Below, in pieces: positions 35,412 to 44,803 of a stretch of 64,000 nucleotides of DNA (position 1 is its first letter; every line of letters starts with the position of its first letter). This stretch comes from Ga0077527 sp964531455 (GTDB taxonomy: Bacteria; Pseudomonadota; Gammaproteobacteria; Burkholderiales; SG8-41), in assembly GCA_964531455.1 (NCBI GenBank), contig CAZHFZ010000006.1, positions 29,021 to 93,020 on the forward strand. Direction: 5' to 3'. The notes below the pieces were generated by a model. That model saw only the letters and a list, made by a program, of their open reading frames with translations, did not search any database and was not told the DNA's origin. The position numbers were made by a program, and so were the translations under genes.

Positions 35412-36329
35412 GTGAAACTTTGGTACCAGAGCATGTCGCGCCAGACGGCGTGGGGACATTACAACGTTGCGCTGCGGCGCATCCTCGACCGGGTCAAGGA
35501 TCCGGACACCGAAATCGAAGTTCATGGCATCACCAAACGCGGCGGCCTTGCCGACCAGTTCCATTACCTCGATTACCTGGAATCAGGCGAGGTCATGGAG
35601 AACGTGCAGATCGCCACCAAGCGCGGTTTTGATGCATTCCTGATCGGCAATATCGGAGACCCGGGCATACACTCTTGCCGCGAAATCACCACCATACCCG
35701 TGCTGGGCCTGTGCGAAACGGCGCTGCATACCGCGTGCCTGATGGGGCAGAATTTTTCGCTGGTGACCATCAATGAAAAATTCACGCCGCGCATTATTGA
35801 CAACGTACACCGCTACAAGATGGAGCGCAGGCTTTCGGCAGTGAACCGGATGACCATCGATCGCATCAACGACCTTGATGCCGGTTTCACCAACGCAGCG
35901 GCACGCAAACGCATTTTCGACCAGTTCATGAAGGCGGCGAATGCCAACGTCGAGCAGGGCGCAGAAGTCATCATTGCCGCGGGTGGCGTGGTCATGGCTT
36001 TGCTGGCTGAATTCGGCGTGCACCAGGCGGCGAAAAACACGCCCATCCTCAACGGCATCGTGTCACTGGTGAAAATGGGCGAGGCTGCGGTGAAGATGAA
36101 CCGCATCATGGGCGGCAAATTCCTCAGCAAGCGCCTGTACTACGCCCCTCCCGGGACGGATCAGATCGACGAAATCCGCAAGTATTACGGCGATGTGTAT
36201 CCGACAGTGCCGGGCAAGGCGGATCGCAAAACCGCTGCGGCAAAACCGTTGCGCAAGACTGTCAAAAAAGTGCTGAAAAAGTCCGTGGGTAAAACAGTCA
36301 AAAAGAGCGCAGGGAAACCCTCCCGCTGA
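35412..36329 (+). CDS. Asp/Glu/hydantoin racemase-family protein lacking the usual cysteines
   Basis: 305-aa protein of the Asp/Glu racemase superfamily, with the GDPGI...RE block typical of hydantoin racemases. The two catalytic positions, normally Cys before FGDPG and in the later GCAGM-type motif, read LIGNIGDPG and IIAAGGVVM here, so neither Cys is present. A two-base racemisation is therefore doubtful. Residues about 272-305 form a Lys/Arg-rich low-complexity tail (many KK, KT, KS), unusual for the family. GTG start with CGGGAG 5 bases upstream. A terminator follows. Confidence 0.75.
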   Translation: MKLWYQSMSRQTAWGHYNVALRRILDRVKDPDTEIEVHGITKRGGLADQFHYLDYLESGEVMENVQIATKRGFDAFLIGNIGDPGIHSCREITTIPVLGLCETALHTACLMGQNFSLVTINEKFTPRIIDNVHRYKMERRLSAVNRMTIDRINDLDAGFTNAAARKRIFDQFMKAANANVEQGAEVIIAAGGVVMALLAEFGVHQAAKNTPILNGIVSLVKMGEAAVKMNRIMGGKFLSKRLYYAPPGTDQIDEIRKYYGDVYPTVPGKADRKTAAAKPLRKTVKKVLKKSVGKTVKKSAGKPSR

Positions 36330-36346
36330 ACCTTTTGAGCGACGTT

Positions 36347-36374
36347 AAAACGCCGGCGACATGCCGGCGTTTTT
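36347..36374 (+). terminator. Terminator after the racemase-like gene
   Basis: AAAACGCCGGC - GACAT - GCCGGCGTTTTTTT, perfect stem with T run. Confidence 0.88.
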
Positions 36375-36411
36375 TTCAACCGGGTATTGTTGATGGCGTC
36401 GGCGCGGTGAT

Positions 36412-36900
36412 TTATTGCGCCGGCGTGGTTGCCGGCAAACCGAGGCGGCGCTGCATGCGCACTGCAGTTTCAATATTCTGGTAATAACCGGTGACTTGCG
36501 CCGTGGCTACAAAGCCGAGGGCTTCGTAGAAACTGCGCGCTGCGAAATTGTTGGAACGCATCTCGACATCGATCTTTGTGATCCCGGCAGTCAGTGCGGA
36601 TTCCATGATCCATTCGATCATCGTCAGGCCGATACCACGGCGCTGGAATTCGGGTTGCACGGCGAACAACGAAAGGTGTGCCCTGGTGTCACCGAATTCG
36701 GTGATGGCAAATCCTGCAAACCGGGTATCGACTTCAGCCACCAGAACACAGGTTTCGCGGCTGCGCAGGGTGCGGGCGATACGCGTCGGGTGCCAGGTCC
36801 AGCCGCGCAAGCCGACTTCAATCAGGCAGCGCGACATCACAGCAATCTGCTGGATGTCGCTGCCGCGGGCAAGGCGTAATGTGCAGGGCGTTTGTGTCAC
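36412..36900 (-). CDS. GNAT-family N-acetyltransferase
   Basis: 162-aa acetyltransferase. The acetyl-CoA pyrophosphate loop reads QPEFQRRGIGLTMIEW (Q/RxxGxG), followed by DVEMRSNNFAARSFYEALGF. Resembles RimI-type enzymes; substrate unknown. The GTG at 36900 is chosen because CAGGAG is 8 bases upstream; the ATG at 36975 would add residues without similarity. Confidence 0.82.
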   Translation of the reverse strand: MTQTPCTLRLARGSDIQQIAVMSRCLIEVGLRGWTWHPTRIARTLRSRETCVLVAEVDTRFAGFAITEFGDTRAHLSLFAVQPEFQRRGIGLTMIEWIMESALTAGITKIDVEMRSNNFAARSFYEALGFVATAQVTGYYQNIETAVRMQRRLGLPATTPAQ

Positions 36901-36993
36901 GGGGCCGGCTCCTGCTGCGCAGTGTAGCTTAAGCGCCGGTGATTGCGCGATCAACGGGCCATGATGCCGGTCCACCAGATTGCGGACACCGGT

Positions 36994-37551
36994 TCAGGTC
37001 TGTTTTGGAACGAACTTCAGCGCCACGCCGTTATTGCACCAGCGCTGGCCTGTCGGTGGCGGGCCGTCATCAAACACATGGCCATGGTGGCCGCCGCAAC
37101 GTACGCAGTGGTATTCCGTTCGCGGAGTGAACAGCAGGTAATCCTTCTTGGTGGCGAACACACCGGGTATGGTGGTGAAAAAGCTCGGCCAGCCGGTGCC
37201 GGACTCGTATTTCATGTCTGAAGTGAACAGCGGCAGGTCGCAACCGGCACAGGCATATACACCGGGCCGTTTTTCGGCGTTCAACGTACTGGTGCCGGCG
37301 CGTTCGGTGCCTTCCTCACGCAATATATTGAATTGCGCTTTGTCTAGGCGTTTGCGCCATTCGTCTTTGGACAGTTTCAGTATCTCGGTCGGGGCAGGGG
37401 CCTTGAAACCGGCCGCCAGCAGCGAGCGCCAGTTGTTCTGCATGGCCTGGATCTCCTTCATCGAACCTACGGGGGCTGCGGTGGCTGTCCTGTGTAACGT
37501 AGTACCCAGTGCCGCCAGCGCCAGCGTCTGCAAAAATCCGCGTCGTTTCAT
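36994..37551 (-). CDS. msrB: Exported peptide-methionine (R)-S-oxide reductase
   Basis: 185 aa. The N-terminus KRRGFLQTLALAALG looks like a twin-arginine signal, so the enzyme is probably periplasmic. Zinc cysteine pairs CAGC and CVRC are present; ESGTGWPSFF and GQRWCNNGVALKF hold the substrate site and catalytic Cys. MsrB repairs Met-R-sulfoxide. Confidence 0.94.
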   Translation of the reverse strand: MKRRGFLQTLALAALGTTLHRTATAAPVGSMKEIQAMQNNWRSLLAAGFKAPAPTEILKLSKDEWRKRLDKAQFNILREEGTERAGTSTLNAEKRPGVYACAGCDLPLFTSDMKYESGTGWPSFFTTIPGVFATKKDYLLFTPRTEYHCVRCGGHHGHVFDDGPPPTGQRWCNNGVALKFVPKQT

Positions 37552-37718
37552 ATCTTCTCCTGTGCATTACTCAGACCGTGGACGCCGCAGAAAATTCCGG
37601 GGCACAGACGGTTATGGCTTGGTCGCGTCAATGTAGCAGTCCTTACATCTGACTAAAAGACACGGCCGGGATGCGGGATAATCCCACCTTCCCGAACAGC
37701 CAGACATAAGTCTCCACC

Positions 37719-38735
37719 TTGAAAACCATCCAGATCCATCAGTACGGCGGCCCTGAAGTCCTGCAACGCATTGATGCACCAGTGCCCAAGGCCCTGCCGG
37801 GTAGCGTGCTGGTCCGTGTTCACCATGCCGGCATCAACTTCATGGATATCCACACCCGTCAGGGCAAGTATGCGCAGTCGCGCACCTACCCCGTGCGACT
37901 GCCGTGCACGCTGGGTATGGAGGGCGCTGGAGAAGTGGTTGCACTGGGTGAAGGCGTAACCACACATCGCGTTGGCGATCGCGTGGCCTGGTGCATTGTC
38001 TGGGGCAGTTACGCCGAATATGCGGTGGTGCCGGCGTGGCAGGCCGTCAACGTGCCGGATGCGGTGCCGCTGGATCTCGCGGCTGCGTCGGTATTTCAGG
38101 GATTTACCGCACATTACCTTGTGCATGACGTCGGGCAACTGGCTCCGGGCAGGACCTGCCTGGTGCACGCGGCTTCGGGAGGGATCGGGCAGTTACTCAT
38201 ACAACTCGCGAAACGCTGCGGCGCGAAGGTGATCGCGACCACAAGTTCTGCGGAGAAAGCTGCGGTAGCACGTGAACGTGGTGCAGATCTGGTACTGCTG
38301 TATGACGAGGGACGTTATGTGGATGCCGTGTGTGAAGCCACTGGCGGTCAGGGCGTGGACGTGGTGTTTGATTCCATCGGCAAAACTTCACTGCGCGACA
38401 GTTTCCGTGCGGCGCGTACCCGCGGACTGATCATCAATTACGGCAATGTGTCGGGATCGTTGAAGGATCTTGATCCGATTGAATTGGGCGAAGCGGGTTC
38501 CCTGTTCCTGACGCGACCACGGCTGGCCGATCATTTGCGCGATGCCGCTGAAATCCGTCGTCGCGCCGATGATATTTTTGCTGCGCTGATCGATGGCTCC
38601 CTGAACATCCGCATCGCCGGGCGCTATACGCTGGACAATGTGGAAGAGGCGCATGCGGCCTATGAGGAGCGTCGCATGGTCGGCAAGCCGGTATTGGATA
38701 TTGTCGCCAGGCAGACTTCAGACGGTTCTGTTTGA
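37719..38735 (+). CDS. Quinone oxidoreductase (zeta-crystallin type, MDR family)
   Basis: 338-aa NADPH-dependent MDR protein without catalytic zinc: GMEGAGEVVALGEGV, nucleotide fold VHAASGGIGQLLIQLAK, and the terminal YTLDNVEEAHAAYEERRMVGK. Similar to E. coli Qor. TTG start at the beginning of homology, with a poor SD. Confidence 0.88.
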   Translation: MKTIQIHQYGGPEVLQRIDAPVPKALPGSVLVRVHHAGINFMDIHTRQGKYAQSRTYPVRLPCTLGMEGAGEVVALGEGVTTHRVGDRVAWCIVWGSYAEYAVVPAWQAVNVPDAVPLDLAAASVFQGFTAHYLVHDVGQLAPGRTCLVHAASGGIGQLLIQLAKRCGAKVIATTSSAEKAAVARERGADLVLLYDEGRYVDAVCEATGGQGVDVVFDSIGKTSLRDSFRAARTRGLIINYGNVSGSLKDLDPIELGEAGSLFLTRPRLADHLRDAAEIRRRADDIFAALIDGSLNIRIAGRYTLDNVEEAHAAYEERRMVGKPVLDIVARQTSDGSV

Positions 38736-38825
38736 TCCCGGGGCAGCGATCAAGCATCATCTCTCTGTTGTGGCGCAACCTTTCTGCAGCGAACCGATTG
38801 TCAGTGTTCTGGAGCAAAACCTGAA

Positions 38826-39287
38826 ATGTACGAGAACTGGCCAGCCAATCTGGGAGTGGTCGCAGGCGCATTCACTGCAGTCGCGCTTTGTGTGCTGCTT
38901 CATTACGAAGGCCTGTTGCTGACTTCTCGCGGGTTGCAGCGGATGGGCGGGCCGCAGCGCGTCAAAGTGTTGTACGGCATTTTTTCGATGCTGATCCTGC
39001 ACGTGATCGAGATCTGGGTTTTTGGAATAACCATCTGGCTGTTGCTGCGCTGGCCCGAATGCGGACACATTGTTTCCGGCAGTTCCGGAAAACTGGACGC
39101 GCTGGGTTTGCTGGATTCGGTCTATCTGTCGGCCATTACCTACACCACCGTCGGTTTCGGTGATGTGGTGCCTGTCGGCCCGATCCGTTTCCTGTCGGGC
39201 ATGGAAGCGCTGACCGGGTTCGTAATGATCGGCTGGACGGCATCGTTCACCTATCTGGAAATGGAACGGTTCTGGCGCGGCAGATAA
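38826..39287 (+). CDS. Small potassium-channel protein (Ion_trans_2)
   Basis: 153-aa membrane protein with three hydrophobic helices and a pore loop whose filter reads TTVGFGD (about residue 108), the K+ selectivity signature. No regulatory (RCK/cNMP) domain. Confidence 0.85.
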   Translation: MYENWPANLGVVAGAFTAVALCVLLHYEGLLLTSRGLQRMGGPQRVKVLYGIFSMLILHVIEIWVFGITIWLLLRWPECGHIVSGSSGKLDALGLLDSVYLSAITYTTVGFGDVVPVGPIRFLSGMEALTGFVMIGWTASFTYLEMERFWRGR

Positions 39288-39322
39288 GGGGGAGCGCTGC
39301 CGCAGTTTAGAATGCGGTTCCC

Positions 39323-40806
39323 GTGACGCCCACCGCGACATCCAGTACTGCAGTCACCCATCGCCAGGTCTGGGCGATGGCTGCGCCGATCATCCTCGCC
39401 AATATTTNNNNNNNNNNNNNNNNNNNNNNNNNNNNNNNNNNNNNNNNNNNNNNNNNNNNNNNNNNNNNNNNNNNNNNNNNNNNNNNNNNNNNNNNNNNNN
39501 NNNNNNNGTCACCCATCGCCAGGTCTGGGCGATGGCTGCGCCGATCATCCTCGCCAATATTTCCGTGCCCTTGCTCGGCGCGGTGAATACCGCCGTGGTC
39601 GGGCACCTGCCCGAGCCGTATTACATCGGCGCCGTTGCCATCGGCGCGATGCTGTTCAACTTCATCTACCACCTGTTCAACTGCCTGCGCATGGGCACCA
39701 CCGGTCCGACCGCACAGGCGCGCGGGGCGGGCAATTTTGCCGAAGTCAGGGCAATACTCAATCGTGCCCTGTTGCTGGCGGGGGCCATCGGCACCGTGTT
39801 GCTGGCGCTGCAATTGCCGATTCTTGAATTTGCGATGTGGCTGATCAACGGCAGCCGGGAGGTGGAGCATTTTGCCAGCGAATATTTTCTGATCCGGGTC
39901 TGGGCTTTGCCTGCCGTGCTTGGTACTTATGCCGTCATCGGCTGGCTGTACGGCATGCGTGATGCGCGCACGCCGTTGATCATCCTGTTTGTCACCAACG
40001 GTTCCAACATCGTGCTCAGTCTGTTGTTTGTTTTTGGATTGGACTGGGGGGTGCCGGGTGTCGCTGTCGCGTCACTGATTTCAGAATACGCCGGTTTGGT
40101 TGTGGGGCTTTTTTGTGTCTATCGCACATTGCGCCGGCTTCCCGATGATGGGCTGCGCAGCCGCCTGCTCGATCGGGCGCAGTTGTTGCGCATGGTGGCG
40201 ATCAATGGCGATATCGTACTGCGCACGTTTTGTGTGGTGTCCGTGCTGGCAATGTTCATGGCCAAAAGCGCGGAACTCGGCGACCTGCCGCTGGCCGCCA
40301 ATCAGGTGCTGCACAATTTTCTGATGTTCACTTCGTTCGGACTGGACGGTTTTGCCCATGCAGCCGAAGCGATCCTCGGTGAGGCCGTCGGCCGGCGCGA
40401 CCGCAATGCCTTTCGCCGCGGCATGCGCGTGGTTTTTCTGTGGGCCGGGCTGGTCGGGTTGCTTAATGCGTTGATATACGTGGTGGCCGGTCACGGCATC
40501 ATTGCGCTGCTTACGGGGATTCCTGAAGTACGCGCAACTGCGGCGGCTTATCTGTGGTGGCCCGCCTTGATGCCGTTGATCGCGGTCTGGGCCTATACCT
40601 ACGACGGCGTTTACCTCGCCGCAACGCGCACCCGCATCATGCGTAACACCGTCATCGCATCGTTCATCAGCTTCCTGATCGTGCTTCATGTGGCCATGCC
40701 GGTATTCGGCAACGCCGGACTGTGGGCTGCCGTGGCGACCTTTCTGGGGCTGCGCGGCCTGTTGCTGCATCTGTTTTTGCGCCGTGTGGTGCAGGCCATC
40801 GGGTGA
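39323..40806 (+). CDS. MATE-family efflux transporter (gene contains a false assembly gap)
   Basis: Multidrug/Na+ (or H+) antiporter of the DinF-like MATE group, with 12 hydrophobic segments; MAAPIILANISVPLLGAVNT is the first. The sequence before and after 100 N is the same 55 bases. Removing the N run and one copy leaves 1329 bases, an uninterrupted 442-aa frame starting at the GTG at 39323. The gene is therefore intact in the organism. Confidence 0.88.
39353..39562. other. Assembly artefact: 55-base duplicate flanking 100 N
   Basis: 39353-39407 and 39508-39562 are identical and flank N 39408-39507. A k-mer sized overlap left unmerged at a scaffold join explains it; it is not a biological repeat. 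Confidence 0.95.
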
Positions 40807-40811
40807 AGCAG

Positions 40812-40871
40812 AAACCCGCCAGACCGCAATGTGGTCTTATTCGGGAATCACGGACGCTGACGTGGGTTTTT
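40812..40871 (+). terminator. Possible terminator after the MATE gene
   Basis: AAACCC (40812-40817) can pair with GGGTTT before a T run (40864-40871), enclosing an AGACC/GGTCT hairpin (40821-40837). Weak and long-range. Confidence 0.3.
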
Positions 40872-40883
40872 AACGTTTAAAAT

Positions 40884-40910
40884 AAATCAATAAAAACATA
40901 TACTTAGTAT
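40884..40910 (+). repeat. AT-rich intergenic motif, copy D
   Basis: AAATCAATAAAAACATATAC lies in the 278-base gap before the DUF900-like gene, followed by a TATACTTAGTATAT palindrome-like stretch. Nothing else was seen in this gap. Confidence 0.5.
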
Positions 40911-41084
40911 ATTTTTTTATGATGAAGGCTTGGCGACAGCCGATTTCAAACTTATCAAAATGTTAAGTTTGTCACACTAACAGGCCAACTCTAGCCTTGG
41001 CTTACCGCATGGCAATAATTGTTTTTGCAGAGTGATCAACTCACCTGCATTTGAACCTGCGGTTGACAGCGTTGTGACAGGGGA

Positions 41085-42104
41085 GTGGTCTGTATTCCGA
41101 ATTTCATTCTGAGCGCGCGGGCGATCAGCAAGGGGGAGTTTGTTCCGGAGCCGGGCAAGCCGCGTTATCTGGTCATTCCTGAAGGCAAACCGATCAGCAC
41201 TGACGATGACTTCCGGATGAACGCACCGGAGTGGCTGGAGTGCGTACAGGACGCGGCTGATGGCAAGGCCGACAAACGGATTTCCGAAAGCGGCGACGTG
41301 CTGGTGTTCGTGCATGGCTACAACAACTCGCTGGAAGAAATCCGCAAGCGTCATGAAATGCTCAAGGCTGATCTTGCGGCCGAAGGCTGGCGCGGCGTTG
41401 TGGTGTCCTTCGACTGGCCTTCCGGGGAGCAGACCCTGAATTATCTGGAGGACCGTGCCGATGCAGCGGCAACGGCGCGTTACCTCGTCAGCAGCGGCAT
41501 CGGCCTGATCATCAAGGGGCAGGCGCGCGGCTGTCAGACCAACGTGCATCTGCTCGGCCACTCCACCGGTGCATTTGTCATCATGGAGGCGTTTATTGCG
41601 GCCGAAAAAAAGGGCGAGTTCTTCAAGAATGACTGGCGTATCGGCCAGGTTGGTTTTATCGGCGGCGACGTGTCGGCGCGCAGTCTGAATTCCGATTCAC
41701 AGTGGGCCGAACCGATGTTCCGCCGCATCATGCGCCTGACCAATTACCAGAACGGTTTTGACGATGTGCTGGGCGTGTCCAATGCCAAACGGCTGGGGAC
41801 GGCGCCGCGTGCCGGGCGCGTCGGCCTGGGCGAAGCTGCACATGCCAAAGCGGTCAATGTGGATTGCAGCGAATATTTCAGTGCACTCGATCCCGAGGCC
41901 CAGCCGAACAAGGTCGGCTGGTGGAACCATTCATGGCACATCGGCAACCGCGTGTTTGCGCGCGATCTGGCAATGACGCTTGAAGGCCGCATTGACCGCA
42001 ATTACCTGCCGACCCGCGAACAGCGCGGCAGACAGCTGGTGCTGCGCGAGGCTATGCGCCCCGTGCATGAAGAGAAGTGGCTGGAACTCTCCGTGGCAAA
42101 GTGA
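41085..42104 (+). CDS. DUF900-like alpha/beta hydrolase
   Basis: 339-aa protein with VFVHGYNNSLEEIRKRH (oxyanion region), FDWPSGEQ and the nucleophile elbow LLGHSTGAF. A His near LDPEAQPNKVGWWNHSWH may complete the triad. Function unknown. The GTG at 41085 is the only in-frame start after the upstream stop at 41064; the SD GGGGA is almost touching it, so the true start may be a few codons in. Confidence 0.75.
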   Translation: MVCIPNFILSARAISKGEFVPEPGKPRYLVIPEGKPISTDDDFRMNAPEWLECVQDAADGKADKRISESGDVLVFVHGYNNSLEEIRKRHEMLKADLAAEGWRGVVVSFDWPSGEQTLNYLEDRADAAATARYLVSSGIGLIIKGQARGCQTNVHLLGHSTGAFVIMEAFIAAEKKGEFFKNDWRIGQVGFIGGDVSARSLNSDSQWAEPMFRRIMRLTNYQNGFDDVLGVSNAKRLGTAPRAGRVGLGEAAHAKAVNVDCSEYFSALDPEAQPNKVGWWNHSWHIGNRVFARDLAMTLEGRIDRNYLPTREQRGRQLVLREAMRPVHEEKWLELSVAK

Positions 42105-42116
42105 CCTGCGTCCGGG

Positions 42117-42278
42117 TCAGGGCACTGCCGGCAGCGTCGTTTCCGTTCTGCCCTTGAGGTAGGACTCCTTGAGTTTTTTCATGGCCTCAAGATAGTCTTC
42201 CATCGTTGACTGGTTGTTCTCGTATTTGCCGGCTATTTTCTGGTACGCGGCAATGTAAGCCTGCTCGGTCATGCTCAT
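42117..42278 (-). CDS. Small charged hypothetical protein
   Basis: 53-aa open frame, MSMTEQAYIAAYQKIAGKYE at the start, then NNQSTMEDYLEAMKKLKESY. Helical, rich in Lys, Glu and Tyr, no membrane segment or cysteine. It fills the space between the hydrolase and ylqF; no family is recognised. Balanced codon use and a natural ATG favour a real gene, but the SD is weak. Confidence 0.5.
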   Translation of the reverse strand: MSMTEQAYIAAYQKIAGKYENNQSTMEDYLEAMKKLKESYLKGRTETTLPAVP

Positions 42279-42397
42279 GTTGTTCTCGATCCGCGATGGT
42301 GTTCATCCACTATACGCTCCCGGCTGAAGCCGCGTACGAATGAATCGGATTAAGAGCAATGCCGCCATGGGCAGGCGGCAGCAGTTTGGGCGTTCGT

Positions 42398-43309
42398 TTA
42401 ATCCTGAATTTGATCTGATTCCGGCAGCGCATCGTTGTTTCCCGATGATGACGCGGGACGCGATGCGCGTGAAGCCGGCGTTTCGAGGCTGATGCGTCCC
42501 AGTGCGCCGCTGCGGTAATCATTGAGCAGCGTGATCGCTGCTTTCTCCAGATCAAATTCTCCCCCCTTGATGCGGAAGCCGCGTTTTGCCGCAACCGCCT
42601 CGATGACGCCGGTGCCGTCGGTGCCCTCGCCATTGGCAGGTGAACCGTAACGTGCGGCCAGCGCCTTGGCGTAACGCGTCAGCAGCGTATCCGCGAGAAA
42701 CGTCGCCACTTCAGACTCGATATAGGCGTTGGTGCCGATGATGTGGCTTGCCGCGAGCATGCAGCCGTCATCGGGATGATCGATCTTCGGCCACATCAGG
42801 CCCGGCGTGTCGGTGAAGCTGACGGTCGGTGAAAGTTCATACCGCGCAAGAGATTTGGTGACCGCGGGTTCGTCACCGACCTTGGCGGTGCGTTGCTTGA
42901 GCAGAGCGTTGATCAGCGTCGACTTGCCGACATTGGGTACGCCCATCACCAGCATGCGCAGCGGTTTCAGGTTTTCATTGCGGTGCGGGGCGAGCTTTTT
43001 TGCGGCTGCGATGATCCTGTTGGCATCACCGGGTTTTTTTGCAGACAACGCAATGGCATGGGTATTTTTCTGTGCATTGAAATACGTGACCCATTGCGGA
43101 GTGACGTTCGGATCGGCCGCATCGACCTTGTTCAGCACCTTCAGGCAGGGGCGCTGGCGGTGCAGGCGCAAGGATTCGATCAGCGGATTGGCGCTGGCCA
43201 TCGGGCAGCGTGCATCAAGAATCTCGACCACGACGTCGTGATCGGCCATCGCCTTCTTTATTTTCTCGACAGCGACGGCCATGTGGCCGGGAAACCAGTT
43301 GATGCTCAT
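42398..43309 (-). CDS. ylqF: Ribosome biogenesis GTPase YlqF (RbgA-like)
   Basis: 303-aa circularly permuted GTPase: the G4 motif NKVD (about residue 61) comes before the G1 motif GVPNVGKSTLIN (about 120) and G3 DTPG (about 168). Start MSINWFPGHMAVAVEKIKKA is diagnostic of YlqF, which acts in late 50S assembly. The ATG at 43309 is used because the extension upstream has no homology. Confidence 0.93.
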   Translation of the reverse strand: MSINWFPGHMAVAVEKIKKAMADHDVVVEILDARCPMASANPLIESLRLHRQRPCLKVLNKVDAADPNVTPQWVTYFNAQKNTHAIALSAKKPGDANRIIAAAKKLAPHRNENLKPLRMLVMGVPNVGKSTLINALLKQRTAKVGDEPAVTKSLARYELSPTVSFTDTPGLMWPKIDHPDDGCMLAASHIIGTNAYIESEVATFLADTLLTRYAKALAARYGSPANGEGTDGTGVIEAVAAKRGFRIKGGEFDLEKAAITLLNDYRSGALGRISLETPASRASRPASSSGNNDALPESDQIQD

Positions 43310-43322
43310 TGCCGTTGTCCGG

Positions 43323-43544
43323 TTACAGGCGCGCGAAACGCGGCTGGGTCTTGCCTTCGATGATGACGTTCTCGGCGAACATCGCTGCAGGCCGCACCCA
43401 CAGGCCGCCTTCGCCATACAGTGGCCGGTAAACCACCATGGGCTCCAGCGTTTCCGAATGTTTGGCGATGCCGATCACTTCGTATTCATTGCCCTTGTAG
43501 TGGCGGTAGCGGCCGGGCGGGATATCAACTGCGGTGACGGTCAT
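43323..43544 (-). CDS. DUF1653 protein
   Basis: 73-aa protein PGRYRHYKGNEYEVIGIAKH ... PMVVYRPLYGEGGLWVRP, the full DUF1653 domain. Function unknown. Precedes ylqF by 13 bases. Confidence 0.93.
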   Translation of the reverse strand: MTVTAVDIPPGRYRHYKGNEYEVIGIAKHSETLEPMVVYRPLYGEGGLWVRPAAMFAENVIIEGKTQPRFARL

Positions 43545-43589
43545 GGGGGTCCTGAAGCTGGATGATTTTGGTATGCTGAGACCACATTA

Positions 43590-43619
43590 TAAACCATTGT
43601 TTATATTGAAAAATTATCC
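43590..43619 (-). repeat. AT-rich intergenic motif, copy E
   Basis: Minus-strand GGATAATTTTTCAATATAAA followed by CAATGGTTTA: almost the same 30 bases as copy A. Lies in the divergent gap between DUF1653 and the MFS gene. Confidence 0.55.
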
Positions 43620-43648
43620 ATGCCTGTATCGGTTATAGTCCGCAATCC

Positions 43649-44803
43649 ATGATTCCTGTTTCAGCGCTTCGCATCGCACTGGCTGGCATGGCCGCGCTGG
43701 CCGTGGCGATGGGTATCGGCCGTTTTGCCTTCACACCCATATTGCCGATGATGCAGGATGACTTTGGCCTGTCCATCATCGGCGGCAGCTGGCTGGCTTC
43801 GAGCAACTATCTCGGATATCTGCTGGGTGCTCTGGCGGCGACGGCATGGCCCATGCGCAGTCGCAGCGTATTGTCCGGTTCGCTGCTGGCAGTTGCAGCA
43901 ACGACGATTGCCATGGGGCTCACGGAAAACTTTGCGGTCTGGGCAGTGCTGCGTTTTGCCGCGGGGGTGGCCAGCGCGCTCATGTTCATTGCGGTGTCCA
44001 CCCGCTGCATGGCTGCCCTGGCAGAGCGCGGCCGCCCGCAACTCACTGGCGTGGTTTACGCCGGGGTTGGCAGCGGTGTTGCGGCGGCCGGTTTGTTGTG
44101 TCTCGTGTTGATGCAGCACGACGCCGGATCGGCATGGGCCTGGCGTATTGCTGGGATGGTCGCGTTGTCGGCGGCAGTGATCGTGGTGCCGGTGTTGGGC
44201 GCGATCACGCTGCCGCAAGCGCCTGCTGTTCAACACGGCAGCCGCGGCAGCATCAGCCGCCATGCCGGTTTGCTGGTGCTGTGTTACGGCATTTCCGGGT
44301 TTGGCTACATCATTCCCGCTACCTTTTTGCCGGTGATGGCGAAAGCGGTGGTGCCGGATGTTGCGCTGTTCGGGTGGTCATGGCCGGTGTTTGGCGCCGC
44401 TGCAGTCGCATCCACATTCATTGCCGCTGCCCGCGCCGCTGCGATTGGTCATCGAAGCGTGTGGATTGCCAGCCATTTCCTGATGGCAGCGGGCTTATTG
44501 TTGCCGGTGTTGTTTTCGGGGTTGGCTGCGGTGATTGGTTCCGCGCTTCTCGTTGGCGGCACCTTTGTGGTGACGACGATGACCAGCCTGCAGGTTGCGC
44601 AGGAGGTGTCGCACGGGCATGCTGCACGGTTGGTGGCGGCGATGACGGCGGCATTTGCGCTGGGGCAGATCATCGGTCCCGTTGTGGCGGGCCTGCTTTT
44701 TGATGCCGGTTACGGATTCTCCAGCGGGCTGGTGCTTGCCGGCGTGCTGCTGCTGTTGTCGGCCCTGTTGTTATGGCGCGCTGCGCCGGGAAAGTCGAAC
44801 TGA
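43649..44803 (+). CDS. YbfB/YjiJ-family MFS transporter
   Basis: 384-aa, 12 membrane helices. The start VAMGIGRFAFTPILPMMQDD followed by GGSWLASSNYLGYLLGAL is the YbfB/YjiJ signature. Substrate unknown. Its stop overlaps the start of the EamA gene (TGATG). Confidence 0.9.
   Translation: MIPVSALRIALAGMAALAVAMGIGRFAFTPILPMMQDDFGLSIIGGSWLASSNYLGYLLGALAATAWPMRSRSVLSGSLLAVAATTIAMGLTENFAVWAVLRFAAGVASALMFIAVSTRCMAALAERGRPQLTGVVYAGVGSGVAAAGLLCLVLMQHDAGSAWAWRIAGMVALSAAVIVVPVLGAITLPQAPAVQHGSRGSISRHAGLLVLCYGISGFGYIIPATFLPVMAKAVVPDVALFGWSWPVFGAAAVASTFIAAARAAAIGHRSVWIASHFLMAAGLLLPVLFSGLAAVIGSALLVGGTFVVTTMTSLQVAQEVSHGHAARLVAAMTAAFALGQIIGPVVAGLLFDAGYGFSSGLVLAGVLLLLSALLLWRAAPGKSN

Noticed and set aside
39353..39562. 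55-base direct repeat as a mobile-element footprint
   Set aside because: Flanks a standard 100-N scaffold gap and removal restores the frame, so it is an assembly artefact.
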